From Merdimonas faecis (lineage in GTDB: Bacteria; Bacillota; Clostridia; Lachnospirales; Lachnospiraceae): a stretch of 64,000 nt of DNA. Made by a program: the position numbers and the translations under genes. Below are positions 52,063 through 61,969 of the stretch, piece by piece; within the stretch, counting starts at the first letter, position 1; the number at the start of each line of letters is the position of its first letter. The DNA is taken from assembly GCF_001754075.1 (NCBI RefSeq), contig NZ_MIEH01000007.1, positions 124,001 to 188,000 on the forward strand, written 5' to 3'. The notes beneath the pieces are model-generated. The model was not told the origin of the DNA, ran no database searches, and saw nothing but the letters and a program-made list of their open reading frames with translations.

Positions 52063-52540
52063 CGATAATATAATCTGAAATATCAGGGGATGTTTTGAGC
52101 TTTTGTCGTAGCCGACTCATTATGTTATGGATCGCAGTAAGCTCATTCTCAACATATTCCTCACCCCACACATGGTAGGCTATGGTTTCAAAAGTCATTA
52201 CCCGTTTTCGGTTCATAAGCAATAAATAAAGAGTATTAAACTCCCTGGCTGACAAATCCACCTTTTCTCCTCGGATAGATACCTCCCTTTCTTCCAAACA
52301 AAAATATAGCTCACCTTCTTGGATTTCTGTCAATGGCAATTCCACATCTGCCTGTAGGGTGGAAGTATGAGAAATAACATATGAATTTTCAGCAGGAGCG
52401 CAATCCTGTTTATTCCTGGTAAGAACATAATGAGTTAACTCCCTTTGTTGCTCTGCATCCAGCAAAACAAACAATTTTTCCCCAATTTGTTTGCCGGGTT
52501 CCCCTAAATCCAAAACGGCTAATTCCCCATAGTCCACCAC
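52025..52540 (-). CDS. winged-helix (OmpR/PhoB-type) regulator without receiver domain
   Basis: Up to 171 residues. The C-terminal half (about 75-170) is a Trans_reg_C winged helix: SAREFNTLYLLLMNRKRVMTF, the recognition region AIHNIMSRLRQKL and GVRGVGYKF. The N-terminal 70 residues lack the aspartate pocket of a receiver, so this is not a normal response regulator. The start codon is unclear: two adjacent GTG codons abut an AGGAGG. It strongly resembles the partial winged-helix gene at the right edge. AT-rich; accessory. Confidence 0.78.
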   Translation of the reverse strand: MVDYGELAVLDLGEPGKQIGEKLFVLLDAEQQRELTHYVLTRNKQDCAPAENSYVISHTSTLQADVELPLTEIQEGELYFCLEEREVSIRGEKVDLSAREFNTLYLLLMNRKRVMTFETIAYHVWGEEYVENELTAIHNIMSRLRQKLKTSPDISDYIIGVRGVGYKFDTT

Positions 52541-52636
52541 CTCCTATTAAAAACTTTAAGGTATCTTCAACTTATCGCATTTTTACCTATTCGGCTATAA
52601 TAACTCTTCTCATTTAATCGCTTGTTTTACTTCCAA

Positions 52637-52900
52637 TTAAAGACAAGAAATCCTAGTTGATAGGTAGAAACAAACTGTACTTTCACAGAAAATAGAAACC
52701 AACTCTGGAACACCATAATACTTTAACCTATCAACATAAAAGCACTCATGACAGTTCCATTCGATTCCATTACAATCATTTCGTTTCCATTCCATCTTCC
52801 AGCCTGGATCGCCAAATTCCATTCTAACTGATAAAGAACACATTTTTCTAAGTAACTTTTGAAAACTCGTTGCGCTAATAATATGCTCCAACCTGCACAC
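52637..52900 (-). pseudogene. fragment resembling L-2-amino-thiazoline-4-carboxylate hydrolase family
   Basis: Open frame of 87 residues starting at a GTG. Its segment CHECFYVDRLKYYGVPELVSIFC resembles the conserved Cys-rich block (C..Y....YG.PEL..IFC..D) of the ATC-hydrolase family, but the frame ends right after it and the usual following block with a CDF-type motif is missing. No ribosome-binding site is seen. I read it as a 3'-truncated remnant left behind the ECF operon; a real small protein cannot be excluded. Confidence 0.45.
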
Positions 52901-52912
52901 TATTGCCAGTAG

Positions 52913-54301
52913 TCATTGACACAGCTCCCATTGAAAATTGCAGCATGACTGCATCAGCTCCTTATCATGTGTAATGACCAGTATCGTTTTTCCTTCGGCT
53001 GCGGCCTCTGTCAATACAGCGGCAATTTTGCGCATATTTCCCCCGTCCAGCCCTGACGTGGGCTCGTCTAACAGCAGGATTTCCCTGCCGGATAACAGCC
53101 CGCAAGCAATGGAAAGCCGCTGCTTCTGACCGCCGGAAAGGGCGGCCGGGTGCGCATCTTTATAAGCATACAGGCCAAGTGTTTTCAGCAGCGCCCTGGC
53201 CCGCTCCAGCCGACCGGGAGAAGCATCGGAATGAAGCAGCAGTTCGTCTGTGACGCTGGTGGTAAAAAACTGGGTTCCCGTATCATTGGAGCTGTACCAC
53301 ACCGCTTTTCTGCGCTTTCCGGCAGACAGACTTTTGCCGCCGATATAGACCTCCCCGCTGCCTGGCTTTTGCAGCCCCGTCAGCGCCATGGCAAGGGTAG
53401 TTTTGCCCGCGCCGTTTTTACCAGTGACGGCGGTAATCAGCCCGGCAGGCAGAGCGAAATTCAGGTTTTCAAAAATGATGGCCTTTTTTCGCCTGCAGGT
53501 CAGATTCCTGCAGAAAAGGTGTTCCTCCCCGGCGCTTGCGGGAAGCATCGGCAGAGAAATCTCCGTTTCCGCGATTTCCCGCAGGCCGTACCGTTTTCGT
53601 TCCTCATCTGAAAGCTCCCTCATCTGCGCCGGTGTCTTTTCCCATTGGATCGTTCCCTCCGACACATAGACGAAACGGTCGACAATGCCGCTCAGCCATG
53701 CCAGCCGGTGTTCCGCTATAATCAGGGTGTTTCCCTCGTCTTTCAGCTTTCGGAGTATGTCCGCAAGCCTTGCAGCTCCCTCGCTGTCCAGATTTGCCGT
53801 AGGCTCGTCGCAGACATAGGTGTGGGGCCGCAGCGCGTAGACCGACGCCACCGCCACGCGCTGTTTCTCGCCGCTGGACAGCACATCCAGAGGGCGCAGG
53901 CGCAGCGCATCTAATCCCAAAGATGCAATCGCTTCCTCCGTGCGTGTCCGTATTTCCTGCTTCGCCATTCCATAATTTTCACAGGCAAAGGCAATCTCCC
54001 CGGCAAGCTCCGAGGAAAAAAACTGACTCTTGGGATCCTGGAACACGCTTCCAATCTCCTGCCCAATCCTCCAACTGGGAAGTGTTGTAATCTCCGTGCC
54101 GTTTACCGATACGGAACCCTTTTGCGTTCCCTGATAATAAGAGGGAGCCAGACCGTTGATCAGCCTTGTCAGCGTCGTTTTTCCGCCGCCGGACGGACCT
54201 GTCAGCACGACACATTCCCCGTCATGCACGATAAGGTCGATATCATGGACACCCTCCCCGCAGCCCTCATATTGAAATGACACATTCCGCAGAGTAATCA
54301 T
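52913..54301 (-). CDS. ECF transporter fused ATPase (A-A'), module 2
   Basis: 462-residue protein of two ABC ATPase domains in tandem, as in ECF (energy-coupling factor) transporters. Domain 1: Walker A GPSGGGKTT, signature LSSGEKQR, Walker B YVCDEPTANLD. Domain 2 (from about 245): GKNGAGKTT, LSGGQKQR, LLLDEPTSGLD. The ATG at 54301 overlaps the stop of the T-component gene (ATGA). It is the last functional gene of the operon and more GC-rich than module 1. The substrate is set by the S component at 54993. Confidence 0.93.
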   Translation of the reverse strand: MITLRNVSFQYEGCGEGVHDIDLIVHDGECVVLTGPSGGGKTTLTRLINGLAPSYYQGTQKGSVSVNGTEITTLPSWRIGQEIGSVFQDPKSQFFSSELAGEIAFACENYGMAKQEIRTRTEEAIASLGLDALRLRPLDVLSSGEKQRVAVASVYALRPHTYVCDEPTANLDSEGAARLADILRKLKDEGNTLIIAEHRLAWLSGIVDRFVYVSEGTIQWEKTPAQMRELSDEERKRYGLREIAETEISLPMLPASAGEEHLFCRNLTCRRKKAIIFENLNFALPAGLITAVTGKNGAGKTTLAMALTGLQKPGSGEVYIGGKSLSAGKRRKAVWYSSNDTGTQFFTTSVTDELLLHSDASPGRLERARALLKTLGLYAYKDAHPAALSGGQKQRLSIACGLLSGREILLLDEPTSGLDGGNMRKIAAVLTEAAAEGKTILVITHDKELMQSCCNFQWELCQ

Positions 54302-54993
54302 ATCCGCACACCTCCCACAACAAGAAACACCGCCGTTACCACAGTCCAGAGCGCCAGCCATATAGAATCGCAGACGTCGGCCCTCTTTCCATAATAGCTG
54401 CCCCGTTTCCCAGGCCGTTCCGCTCCGCGGGCTACGGCGGAAACAGAGAGCTGGTCGGCGATCTGCAGGCAGCGCAGCAGCAAGGGTACAAACACATACT
54501 CACAGGATGCCGCCGGGTGGCTGACAAGCTGGGTCGGCGCGGTCAATCCCCGGTTGCGCATGGAGAGCCAGACACTCCGCAGCTCTGACTTCATGGTGGG
54601 AAAAAAACGGAACATGACCAGCAGGCCGAGAATTACAGGAGTCGGCGTGTGAATACGGGATAAAAAGGACGCCAATTCGCCGGGCGGTGTGGTAATGAGA
54701 TCCCAGGACACCAGGAACACCGGCGTCAGGGTCCAGAACATCAGCACATAAAATTCCGAGAAAACCGCCGGATGAAAGTCATGGAACCGGATCAGGTACA
54801 GCAGAATCCCAAGCAGCGCATAAAAAACTGCCATGGAGCGCAGCAGCCGCCAGTTGCGCTGTGCTCCCAGATAGGCAAATCCCGTGACAGTAAGGACGCA
54901 GGTCAGCACCGTGTCCGCAGTCAGAGATATGCCGATGATTGTACAGGCAAGCGCCCACAGCTTTACTGGAATGGCAAAATTCCCGCGGCGCAT
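54298..54993 (-). CDS. ECF transporter T component, module 2
   Basis: 231-residue membrane protein with five to six hydrophobic segments and the two Ala-Arg-Gly-type coupling motifs of EcfT: SMRNRGLTAP (about 145) and SAVARGAERPG (about 190). These helices dock into the ATPase grooves. It overlaps the S-component gene by 1 bp and the ATPase gene by 4 bp, so S, T and A are translationally coupled. Confidence 0.9.
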   Translation of the reverse strand: MRRGNFAIPVKLWALACTIIGISLTADTVLTCVLTVTGFAYLGAQRNWRLLRSMAVFYALLGILLYLIRFHDFHPAVFSEFYVLMFWTLTPVFLVSWDLITTPPGELASFLSRIHTPTPVILGLLVMFRFFPTMKSELRSVWLSMRNRGLTAPTQLVSHPAASCEYVFVPLLLRCLQIADQLSVSAVARGAERPGKRGSYYGKRADVCDSIWLALWTVVTAVFLVVGGVRI

Positions 54994-55592
54994 TACAGGA
55001 CTCCCGCTTTTTTGAAATGCTTGTTGACCAGCTTCCCGCCGACCAGACTGCCAAGGAATCCGCCGAGCATTGTGAACAGGATGATGAACGCCAACCAGCC
55101 TGCGGAGGTATAATAGTGGACAAAGGAGTCAATATAGCTCTGCTCCATACCGCTGGAGAGTGCAAAGGCTTCGTAGGTATCCCAGAAGAACCAGATAGGC
55201 AGAAGGTTCACGCCATTGTACAGCAGACTTGCCACCGACCAGGCTGCCGTCATTTTCTTTTTGGATTCCCAGCCATCCCTCCATAAAATCGCCTCGCAAA
55301 TGATACCAACGATGATATAATAGGGGAGCAGATACCAGTTTCCCATGATGAGGAACACAAGTCCCAGTATGGTCATGTAGACCAGCGTCACGAAGCGCTT
55401 ATGTACCCGGCTTACCATAAGGAAATAAACAGGCGCACACAAAAACATGGTAAAGCCCACGGACAGCACCATACTGACAAAATCATTGGCCATGCAGACC
55501 ATATTCACAATAAGCTGGATGACGATGAGCAGCACCGTAAGCAGCACCGTGGTGATCACATCCCTGACATTCCATTTCTGCGTTGTTTTCAT
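54993..55592 (-). CDS. ECF substrate-binding (S) component, MptD-like, module 2
   Basis: 199-residue membrane protein with about six helices, beginning MKTTQKWNVRDVITTV and ending GKLVNKHFKKAGVL. It is paralogous to the S component of module 1 (same length, same C-terminal pattern), and resembles the MptD/Trep_Strep group of putative S components, whose ligands are unknown. GGAGGAAAATTTCA precedes the ATG. It follows the exporter-type ABC pair in the same operon. Confidence 0.85.
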   Translation of the reverse strand: MKTTQKWNVRDVITTVLLTVLLIVIQLIVNMVCMANDFVSMVLSVGFTMFLCAPVYFLMVSRVHKRFVTLVYMTILGLVFLIMGNWYLLPYYIIVGIICEAILWRDGWESKKKMTAAWSVASLLYNGVNLLPIWFFWDTYEAFALSSGMEQSYIDSFVHYYTSAGWLAFIILFTMLGGFLGSLVGGKLVNKHFKKAGVL

Positions 55593-55622
55593 TGAAATTT
55601 TCCTCCTGATTTTTATAGTATT

Positions 55623-57404
55623 TCAAAGGTTTCCGTCATTTGCCGACAGTTCCTCTTTTCTTCTGAGGTTCCAGCCGATTGCCGCCTTCCGCGTCTGGAT
55701 GAAACGGCGGTACAGCCCCTGTTCTTCCATCAGTTCCCTGTGTGTGCCGCGCTGGACGATCCGCCCCTTATCCAGAACAAGGATCTGATCGGCATTCCGG
55801 ACCGTAGAGAGCCTGTGGGCGATCATAAGAATCGTCTTGTCCTTCGTCAGCTCCGCAATCGCCGCCTGCAGCTCCCGCTCATTCTCCGGATCCACACTGG
55901 CGGTCGCTTCATCCAAAATGATGATCGGCGCATCCTTTAAGATCGCGCGGGCAATGGAAATACGCTGCCGTTCCCCGCCGGAAAGAGTGGCTCCGCCCTC
56001 GCCCACAAGGGTATGGTAGCCTTCCGGCAATGCCGATATAAACTCGTGGCAGCACGCTTTTTTCGCCGCCTCGATCACTTCTTCCGGCGTGGCGTCCGGT
56101 CTGCCGAATTTGATATTGTTTTCAATCGTATCCTCAAAAAGATAAACATTCTGGAACACAATGGAAAAATTTTTCAGCAGGCTGTCGCAGGTAAAATCTT
56201 TTACATCATGGCCGCCCACACGGATATTTCCTTTCTGCACATCCCAAAAACGGGCAATCAGGCTTACAAGGGTCGTTTTGCCGGAACCGGAAGGTCCCAC
56301 GATAGCACAGGTTGTTTTCTCCGGAATGGTCACACTTACATCCTGCAATACATTTTCCTGTCTGTAGGCAAAGGAAACTTGCGCAAGCTCAATGTCATAA
56401 TGATCCAGCGAAATATCCCCGCCATGTTCATCCAGTACAGGCGTATCCATAACGGCATCCATACGGTCCAGGGAAGCGTCAATGACACGGGCCACGGAAG
56501 CCATACTTCCCACCAGTTCCACACTGGAGTAGATCATAAAACTTGACACCAGCAGAAGCAGGCACTTGACAGGCGTGATCTCACCGCCCAACAGCAGATA
56601 AGGGGCAACGATTAAAATTGCTGATTTTGCCAGCTTGAAAATCGTCTGGTAAACGCCGGTCAACGAGGAAAAAGCACTTTCCAGAATGATGTTGGCGTCC
56701 GCGCTTTCCTCGATTGCCTGATTGACTGATTTTCCCGACATTTCTCCCAATCCAAAGGCTTTTACAACGCCCATTCCCTGGATATATTCCAGAAAACCTG
56801 TCACAAGATTCGCCTGCGCAGCCTGCCGTCTGGGAGACAGTCTTTTGCCCGCTTTCTGGATTCCCCCATAGACCAGCATGGAGACAGCCAATCCCGCAAA
56901 CATCAAAAGTCCGATATGCCATTCATAAAAAAGCAGCCAGACGCCTATGACAAGGGCATGGATAAATCCTCCCGCCACCTTTTCCAGAACCATAACGGCA
57001 TTGTTCTCAATATCTCCCAGGGTGGTCGTCACGGCGGCTACAATTTCGCCCAGCCGGTTTTCATTGAAATACCCCATGGGCACGTGCTTCATGTGTTCGC
57101 CTATTTCCAGCCGTTTTTCCGAACACATGGAAAAGCTGCCAAGCGTTCTCCGAATGCAGGATAAGTTGTTAAAAAAGATCCGTCCGGCAATGCTTACCAC
57201 CATAATGGCAAAGGATACCCAAAGCGTGGAAACCGGCATAACGCCTCCCTCCGCCGCCGAAAGCAGCCCTGACAGAACCGTAAGGATCGCCATGATGGGC
57301 ATCATCTCAAAGACAGAATCCAGCAGACTGAAAACAAAAGAAGCAATCAAATTCTTTCGCTGTTTCCCCGAAAAATCTAACAGCCGTTTGATCAGTTGAA
57401 TCAT
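55623..57404 (-). CDS. exporter-fold ABC transporter (membrane + ATPase), YbtP/YbtQ- or IrtAB-like
   Basis: 593-residue half-transporter: six helices (about 15-310), then ATPase with GPSGSGKTT, LSGGERQR, IIILDEATASVD and IAHRLSTV. Both catalytic residues are canonical. Its ATG overlaps the stop of the preceding half-transporter (ATGA), indicating a heterodimer. Sequence style and its place between ECF modules recall the exporter-fold ABC pairs that import siderophores (YbtPQ, IrtAB); export remains possible. Confidence 0.88.
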   Translation of the reverse strand: MIQLIKRLLDFSGKQRKNLIASFVFSLLDSVFEMMPIMAILTVLSGLLSAAEGGVMPVSTLWVSFAIMVVSIAGRIFFNNLSCIRRTLGSFSMCSEKRLEIGEHMKHVPMGYFNENRLGEIVAAVTTTLGDIENNAVMVLEKVAGGFIHALVIGVWLLFYEWHIGLLMFAGLAVSMLVYGGIQKAGKRLSPRRQAAQANLVTGFLEYIQGMGVVKAFGLGEMSGKSVNQAIEESADANIILESAFSSLTGVYQTIFKLAKSAILIVAPYLLLGGEITPVKCLLLLVSSFMIYSSVELVGSMASVARVIDASLDRMDAVMDTPVLDEHGGDISLDHYDIELAQVSFAYRQENVLQDVSVTIPEKTTCAIVGPSGSGKTTLVSLIARFWDVQKGNIRVGGHDVKDFTCDSLLKNFSIVFQNVYLFEDTIENNIKFGRPDATPEEVIEAAKKACCHEFISALPEGYHTLVGEGGATLSGGERQRISIARAILKDAPIIILDEATASVDPENERELQAAIAELTKDKTILMIAHRLSTVRNADQILVLDKGRIVQRGTHRELMEEQGLYRRFIQTRKAAIGWNLRRKEELSANDGNL

Positions 57405-59155
57405 GCTGACGCCTCCTCTCCCATATCTTTTGCGCTGATATGCGCAGTCCACAGCTCTCTGTAAAGGGAACTGTTCTTTAACAGCTCTTCGTGCGTTCCC
57501 TGGTCTTTGACGCACCCCTGATCCATTACCAGTATTCTGTCGGCTCCTACGATGGTGGAAAGGCGGTGGGCAATGACGATCAATGTTTTTCCCTTCACCA
57601 GTTCATTGATTGACGCCTGAATGACAGCCTCGTTCTCCGGGTCGGTAAAAGCAGTCGCCTCATCCAGCACCACCACGGGACTGTTTTTTAAGATTGCCCG
57701 GGCAATGGCAATGCGCTGGCGCTCCCCGCCGGACAGACTCCCGCCTCCGTCTCCAATCAGCGTATCATATCCCCTTGGCAGGGCAGAGATAAATTCATGG
57801 CAGCTCGCCTGCTTTGCGGCATTTACAATTTCCTCATCCTCTGCCCCCGGCTTTCCCATGCGGAGATTTTCCTTCACGGACAGATGAAAAAGGAAATTGT
57901 CCTGGGATACATAAGCCACGGTATCCATGACCTGTGAGAGTGGAATATTCCGTACATCCACGCCGCCAATCTGCACTTCCCCGCTGTCTGCCTCCCAGAA
58001 AGAAGCGATCAGGCGTGCCGCCGTTGACTTTCCTGAACCGGAAGGCCCTACGATCGCCGTCATACCGTCCGGCACCGCGTCAAAGCTGATCTGGTGTAAT
58101 ACTTCCGTATCCCCATATCCGAAGCAAACATCCCGGAAAGAGATATGCGAATTGGGAAGCGTTACCCGTTCTGTCGGCCGCTGCATTTCCTCCGTTTCCA
58201 AAAGCCCTGTAATCTCTTTGACCGTGGAATCCACCATAGCAAGACTATCCGTATATTGCAGCGCCTGAATCAGCGGCTTGACCAATCCAAGGGCGAGGAT
58301 CATACAGGTAATGAAAACCGGTGCTTCCAGGCTGCCCTGTATATACAGATACGCGCCTAAAGGCAGCACACCCAGCAGACAGGAGGGCATAATGGAAATA
58401 CCCGCCACATAAAAGCTGTTTGTCTGCTTAAACCAGGTGGTCTTTGCCGCTTCATTTTCCATCACGGCATCCGCATATCTGCCATAGGAAGCGGCGCTCT
58501 GGTTAAAGGCCTTGATGACTTCAATGCCGCCAATATATTCCACAATGGCGGCATCCATATTTTTCCCCGCAGTCAGTACACGGTCATACCGCTTTGCATA
58601 GTCCTTCATCATTCCCATGTAGCACGCAAGACCGATGGGAATCGTGATCAACGAAATCAAGGCAATGCGCCAGTCCAGGATAAAAAGATATACCATCATC
58701 AGAAACGGGACAAGAATATTCGCTGTCAGCTCTGGTATCATGTGCGCCAGCGGCAGCTCCAGCTTTTCCACCGTATCCACCAGCAGGGTTTTGAATTTAC
58801 CGGAAGGTGTATCCAGAATATAACCCATGGGTACACGGGAGAGCTTCGCTGTCAACTCCGTCCGGATATTCTTTAAAATCGTAAAAGCCGAACGATGGCT
58901 AAGTATGGTAGAAACCGTTCCAAACCAGGTGCTCCCCAGATAGCCGAGAAGTGCGGTAAGCGCCCAGAAACCAATGGAAGTAAGGTCATAATTCTGTCCA
59001 CAAATCTGAATCACAATCCGCGAAACCGCAAAATAGGGTACAATCCCACACACAGAGCCAAGTACCGCCAGTAAGACAGAGGCTGTCATTTTCCCTTTGC
59101 ACTGTGTTGCAAACCGCAGGACCCAACTGAATGTGTTATTTTTTTTCTGTTCCAT
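57401..59155 (-). CDS. exporter-fold ABC transporter, partner of the 55.6 kb gene
   Basis: 584-residue half-transporter with six helices and an ATPase: GPSGSGKST, LSGGERQR, VVVLDEATAFTD and IAHRLSTI. The D-loop reads AFTD in place of the usual SALD. It overlaps the ECF ATPase gene upstream by 20 bp, with AAAGGAGC inside that gene as ribosome-binding site. Together with its partner it forms the central pair of the operon. Confidence 0.88.
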   Translation of the reverse strand: MEQKKNNTFSWVLRFATQCKGKMTASVLLAVLGSVCGIVPYFAVSRIVIQICGQNYDLTSIGFWALTALLGYLGSTWFGTVSTILSHRSAFTILKNIRTELTAKLSRVPMGYILDTPSGKFKTLLVDTVEKLELPLAHMIPELTANILVPFLMMVYLFILDWRIALISLITIPIGLACYMGMMKDYAKRYDRVLTAGKNMDAAIVEYIGGIEVIKAFNQSAASYGRYADAVMENEAAKTTWFKQTNSFYVAGISIMPSCLLGVLPLGAYLYIQGSLEAPVFITCMILALGLVKPLIQALQYTDSLAMVDSTVKEITGLLETEEMQRPTERVTLPNSHISFRDVCFGYGDTEVLHQISFDAVPDGMTAIVGPSGSGKSTAARLIASFWEADSGEVQIGGVDVRNIPLSQVMDTVAYVSQDNFLFHLSVKENLRMGKPGAEDEEIVNAAKQASCHEFISALPRGYDTLIGDGGGSLSGGERQRIAIARAILKNSPVVVLDEATAFTDPENEAVIQASINELVKGKTLIVIAHRLSTIVGADRILVMDQGCVKDQGTHEELLKNSSLYRELWTAHISAKDMGEEASA

Positions 59156-60608
59156 TTTCTGCTCCTTTCATTTTTTCTAAAACCGTTCCGCGCATGGTTC
59201 CAGATAAATCGTCTGATATTTTCCCATCCTCTAAGACCAGCACACGAGAGCAAATCGTCTGGATAAATTCATAATCATGGGTAATAATCAGCAGTATCTT
59301 CCCCTGTGCAGACAATTCTTTTGCAAGCCTCCCCACCTCCTGCATACTTTTTAAATCAAGCCCACTAGTGGGTTCGTCAAAAATCAATAACTCCTTTTCG
59401 CAAAGCAGACTGACCGCTACGGCAAGGCGCTGCTTTTGTCCCCCCGAAAGGGAGAGTGGGTGCCGGTCTTTGAAATCCAACAAATCAAGCCATTCAAGCG
59501 CCTTTTCAACTCTTGCGGTGTCTGGGGCTTTCACACCAAGCAAACACTCGGCTTCTACGCTATCCGTAAACAGTTGATGCCCCACATCCTGCATAACCAT
59601 GTAAGAACACTTTCTCCGCTGTTTCTCCGCAAGAGCCTTTCCCTGTAGCAATACAGCCCCACTATCATTTTTTTGTAATCCACACAGGACACGGGCAAGC
59701 GTTGTTTTTCCCACACCGTTTTTCCCAACAACAGCAATGACTTCTCCGCCATGAGCAGTAAAACTCAGATCTTGAAAGATTGTCCGTTTTCCAAGACGGA
59801 CTGATATTCCCTGCACTTCTAACTCATTGCTGCTTGTTTTTGGAGCAATAGCAGTTTTCTTAACATGAGACAGGCTTCTGCACCGAAGCCCCCTGGCAAG
59901 AATTTCACTTTCGGGCAATGCCTGAAAATCGTTAAGCGTCATATCCTTCAGAATTTTCCCACCGTGCATATAAACAACACGATCCGCAACATCCATCAGA
60001 TACCAGATCCTGTGTTCCGCAATAATAATCGTTTTTCCCTGCGCTTTCACTCTTTGAAGCAGATCAGTCAGATCTTCAATAGCTCCCATATCCAGATTAG
60101 AGGATGGTTCGTCTAAGACAAAAATTTCTGATTCTGTTGCATAAACAGAAGCAAAAGCGATTTTCTGTTTTTCACCGTCCGAAAGTTCAAAAATATTTCT
60201 TTTACGGAGTGCAGACAAATTTAATTCGCGGCTGGTTTTCTCAAGGCTCTTTTTTAGTTTCTCTTGCGGCAAAGCCCGATTCTCCAAACCGAACACAATT
60301 TCACTGTCTGTATCTGTATTAAAAAACTGTGTGCGTGGGTTCTGAAAAACAGAGCCTACATAGTCTGAAATATCCGCAATATCGGTTTTCGTTACATCCA
60401 GCCCGCATACAGAAATTTCACCTGACAGTTCTCCGCTGAAAAAATGTGGAATAAGCCCGTTAATCAAGCGTGTAATTGTGGTCTTTCCACAGCCGCTTTC
60501 CCCGCACAGCAGAACACATTGTCCTTTTGGAATCTCAAGGGAAACATTATGCAGCCCATTATTCTCCTGCCCGTCATAAGAAAAGGAAACGTTTTTTAAA
60601 GAAATCAT
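59136..60608 (-). CDS. ECF transporter fused ATPase (A-A'), module 1
   Basis: 490-residue tandem ABC ATPase. Domain 1: GESGCGKTT, signature LSDGEKQK, FVLDEPSSNLD. Domain 2: GKNGVGKTT, LSGGQKQR, LIFDEPTSGLD. The LSDGE signature in domain 1 departs from the consensus, as in module 2 (LSSGE). The ATG at 60608 overlaps the T-component stop (TGATG). Its AT-rich codon use differs from that of the following exporter genes. Confidence 0.93.
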   Translation of the reverse strand: MISLKNVSFSYDGQENNGLHNVSLEIPKGQCVLLCGESGCGKTTITRLINGLIPHFFSGELSGEISVCGLDVTKTDIADISDYVGSVFQNPRTQFFNTDTDSEIVFGLENRALPQEKLKKSLEKTSRELNLSALRKRNIFELSDGEKQKIAFASVYATESEIFVLDEPSSNLDMGAIEDLTDLLQRVKAQGKTIIIAEHRIWYLMDVADRVVYMHGGKILKDMTLNDFQALPESEILARGLRCRSLSHVKKTAIAPKTSSNELEVQGISVRLGKRTIFQDLSFTAHGGEVIAVVGKNGVGKTTLARVLCGLQKNDSGAVLLQGKALAEKQRRKCSYMVMQDVGHQLFTDSVEAECLLGVKAPDTARVEKALEWLDLLDFKDRHPLSLSGGQKQRLAVAVSLLCEKELLIFDEPTSGLDLKSMQEVGRLAKELSAQGKILLIITHDYEFIQTICSRVLVLEDGKISDDLSGTMRGTVLEKMKGAENGTEKK

Positions 60609-61306
60609 CAGAACCACCCCTTTCCATTTGCCAGGAACGCAAGAATAATCACGGTTATATACACAACCAAAATCAGCATATCCATCACATGAAAACGAAC
60701 TGTTTCCATGCAGGTACGTCTTTGTACATGATCAATGCCTCTTGTAATGGCGGCCTGTGTAATTTCATCTGATATTTTAGAAGCAGATACCAGCATGGGG
60801 ACATAAGTATACTCCATCGTCCGCATAGGATGGCGGAGAATCCCTGCGGCTGTTACAGGTATCCCCCGCAGAGCCATTGCATCCTTAATCGAATTCCATT
60901 CTTCCCCCATCGTAGGAAAATACCTCAGGGCAATAGAAAGAGAAATCGTGAACCCTTTCGGCAAGCGGAGCTTTCCAACCGCAGCTAAAAATTCGCTGAC
61001 ACGCGTGGTTGAAATAAGCAGACTTCCTAACATAAAGCAGGGAATCAGCTTGCGAATATAAACCGCAAACATATAAATAATGCCGCCGGCACTCACTGGC
61101 AATAAGGGAACAAGCCAAAACTGAATTGCCAGTAACACAAGAAACAACGCCGCATATTTTAAAGCCGTATAAATCTTCTTTGTACTAAGCAGTAGCAGAA
61201 AAGGTAATGCGGCAAAAATACACTCAATCGTAATACTCCCATTCAGAAAGACGGAAATACTTGTTATAGCTAAAATTAGTAATTTTGTGCGGGGATCTAT
61301 CTTCAT
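60608..61306 (-). CDS. ECF transporter T component, module 1
   Basis: 232-residue EcfT-like membrane protein with the two coupling motifs AMALRGIPV (about 142) and AAITRGIDH (about 190) and about five hydrophobic segments. Paralogue of the module 2 T component. It immediately follows the S-component gene and is coupled to the ATPase gene. Confidence 0.9.
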   Translation of the reverse strand: MKIDPRTKLLILAITSISVFLNGSITIECIFAALPFLLLLSTKKIYTALKYAALFLVLLAIQFWLVPLLPVSAGGIIYMFAVYIRKLIPCFMLGSLLISTTRVSEFLAAVGKLRLPKGFTISLSIALRYFPTMGEEWNSIKDAMALRGIPVTAAGILRHPMRTMEYTYVPMLVSASKISDEITQAAITRGIDHVQRRTCMETVRFHVMDMLILVVYITVIILAFLANGKGWF

Positions 61307-61906
61307 TTAAACAATCCCCGCCTTTTCAAAATGCTTTTTCAGCAGTTTTTTGCCAATAAAGCTGCCAATGAAAGCACAGAGAATTGTCCCAAGCAGCATC
61401 GCCGGAATAGCCCACCAGTTTGCGCCAATGGAATCAATTACACTAGAAAAAGAAGATACATCTCCTTTTTTGCTCATAAACTCATCAAACTGTGTCGGCA
61501 TAATTGCCATTGGGACATAGGCTCCCATAGGAGACAGCGCAAATAAACAATAGGCCGCCATATTCTTTTTAAAGGATTTAAATCCACCGGATGCGCAGAT
61601 GAAATCTGCGATAATACCCAACACCACAGAAAATGCTGACATCATCCAGAACATCCCGGTAATAAATAAAAGAATACCTGAAATAATTCCAAGAATTGTG
61701 ATAGCTCCTCTTTTGGGAATTTTTGCTATGTAGAGCATAAATACGGTTCCTGTAAATAAAGCTACGATCATCGGCATAAACGGGAAAGTAATGGGTGTCA
61801 TCTGCGCAATCCCACCGATGATGAATGCGACAGCCGCATAAATAAGCGAGAAGATACCGACAGAAATAAAATCTCGTGTTTGCAGTTTCTGTGATTTTTT
61901 GTTCAT
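61307..61906 (-). CDS. ECF substrate-binding (S) component, MptD-like, module 1
   Basis: 199-residue membrane protein with about six helices, beginning MNKKSQKLQTRDFISVG and ending GKKLLKKHFEKAGIV. The pattern MTPITFPFMPMIVALFTGTVF and the GGFKSFKKNMAAY segment are those of the MptD-type putative S components. First structural gene after tetR; GGAGG precedes the ATG. Ligand unknown. Confidence 0.87.
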   Translation of the reverse strand: MNKKSQKLQTRDFISVGIFSLIYAAVAFIIGGIAQMTPITFPFMPMIVALFTGTVFMLYIAKIPKRGAITILGIISGILLFITGMFWMMSAFSVVLGIIADFICASGGFKSFKKNMAAYCLFALSPMGAYVPMAIMPTQFDEFMSKKGDVSSFSSVIDSIGANWWAIPAMLLGTILCAFIGSFIGKKLLKKHFEKAGIV

Positions 61907-61969
61907 GATAATAACCTCCTGAATTTTATTAGTTAGAACAAGCTAACCGTATGGGTAAAAAATTAAGGC

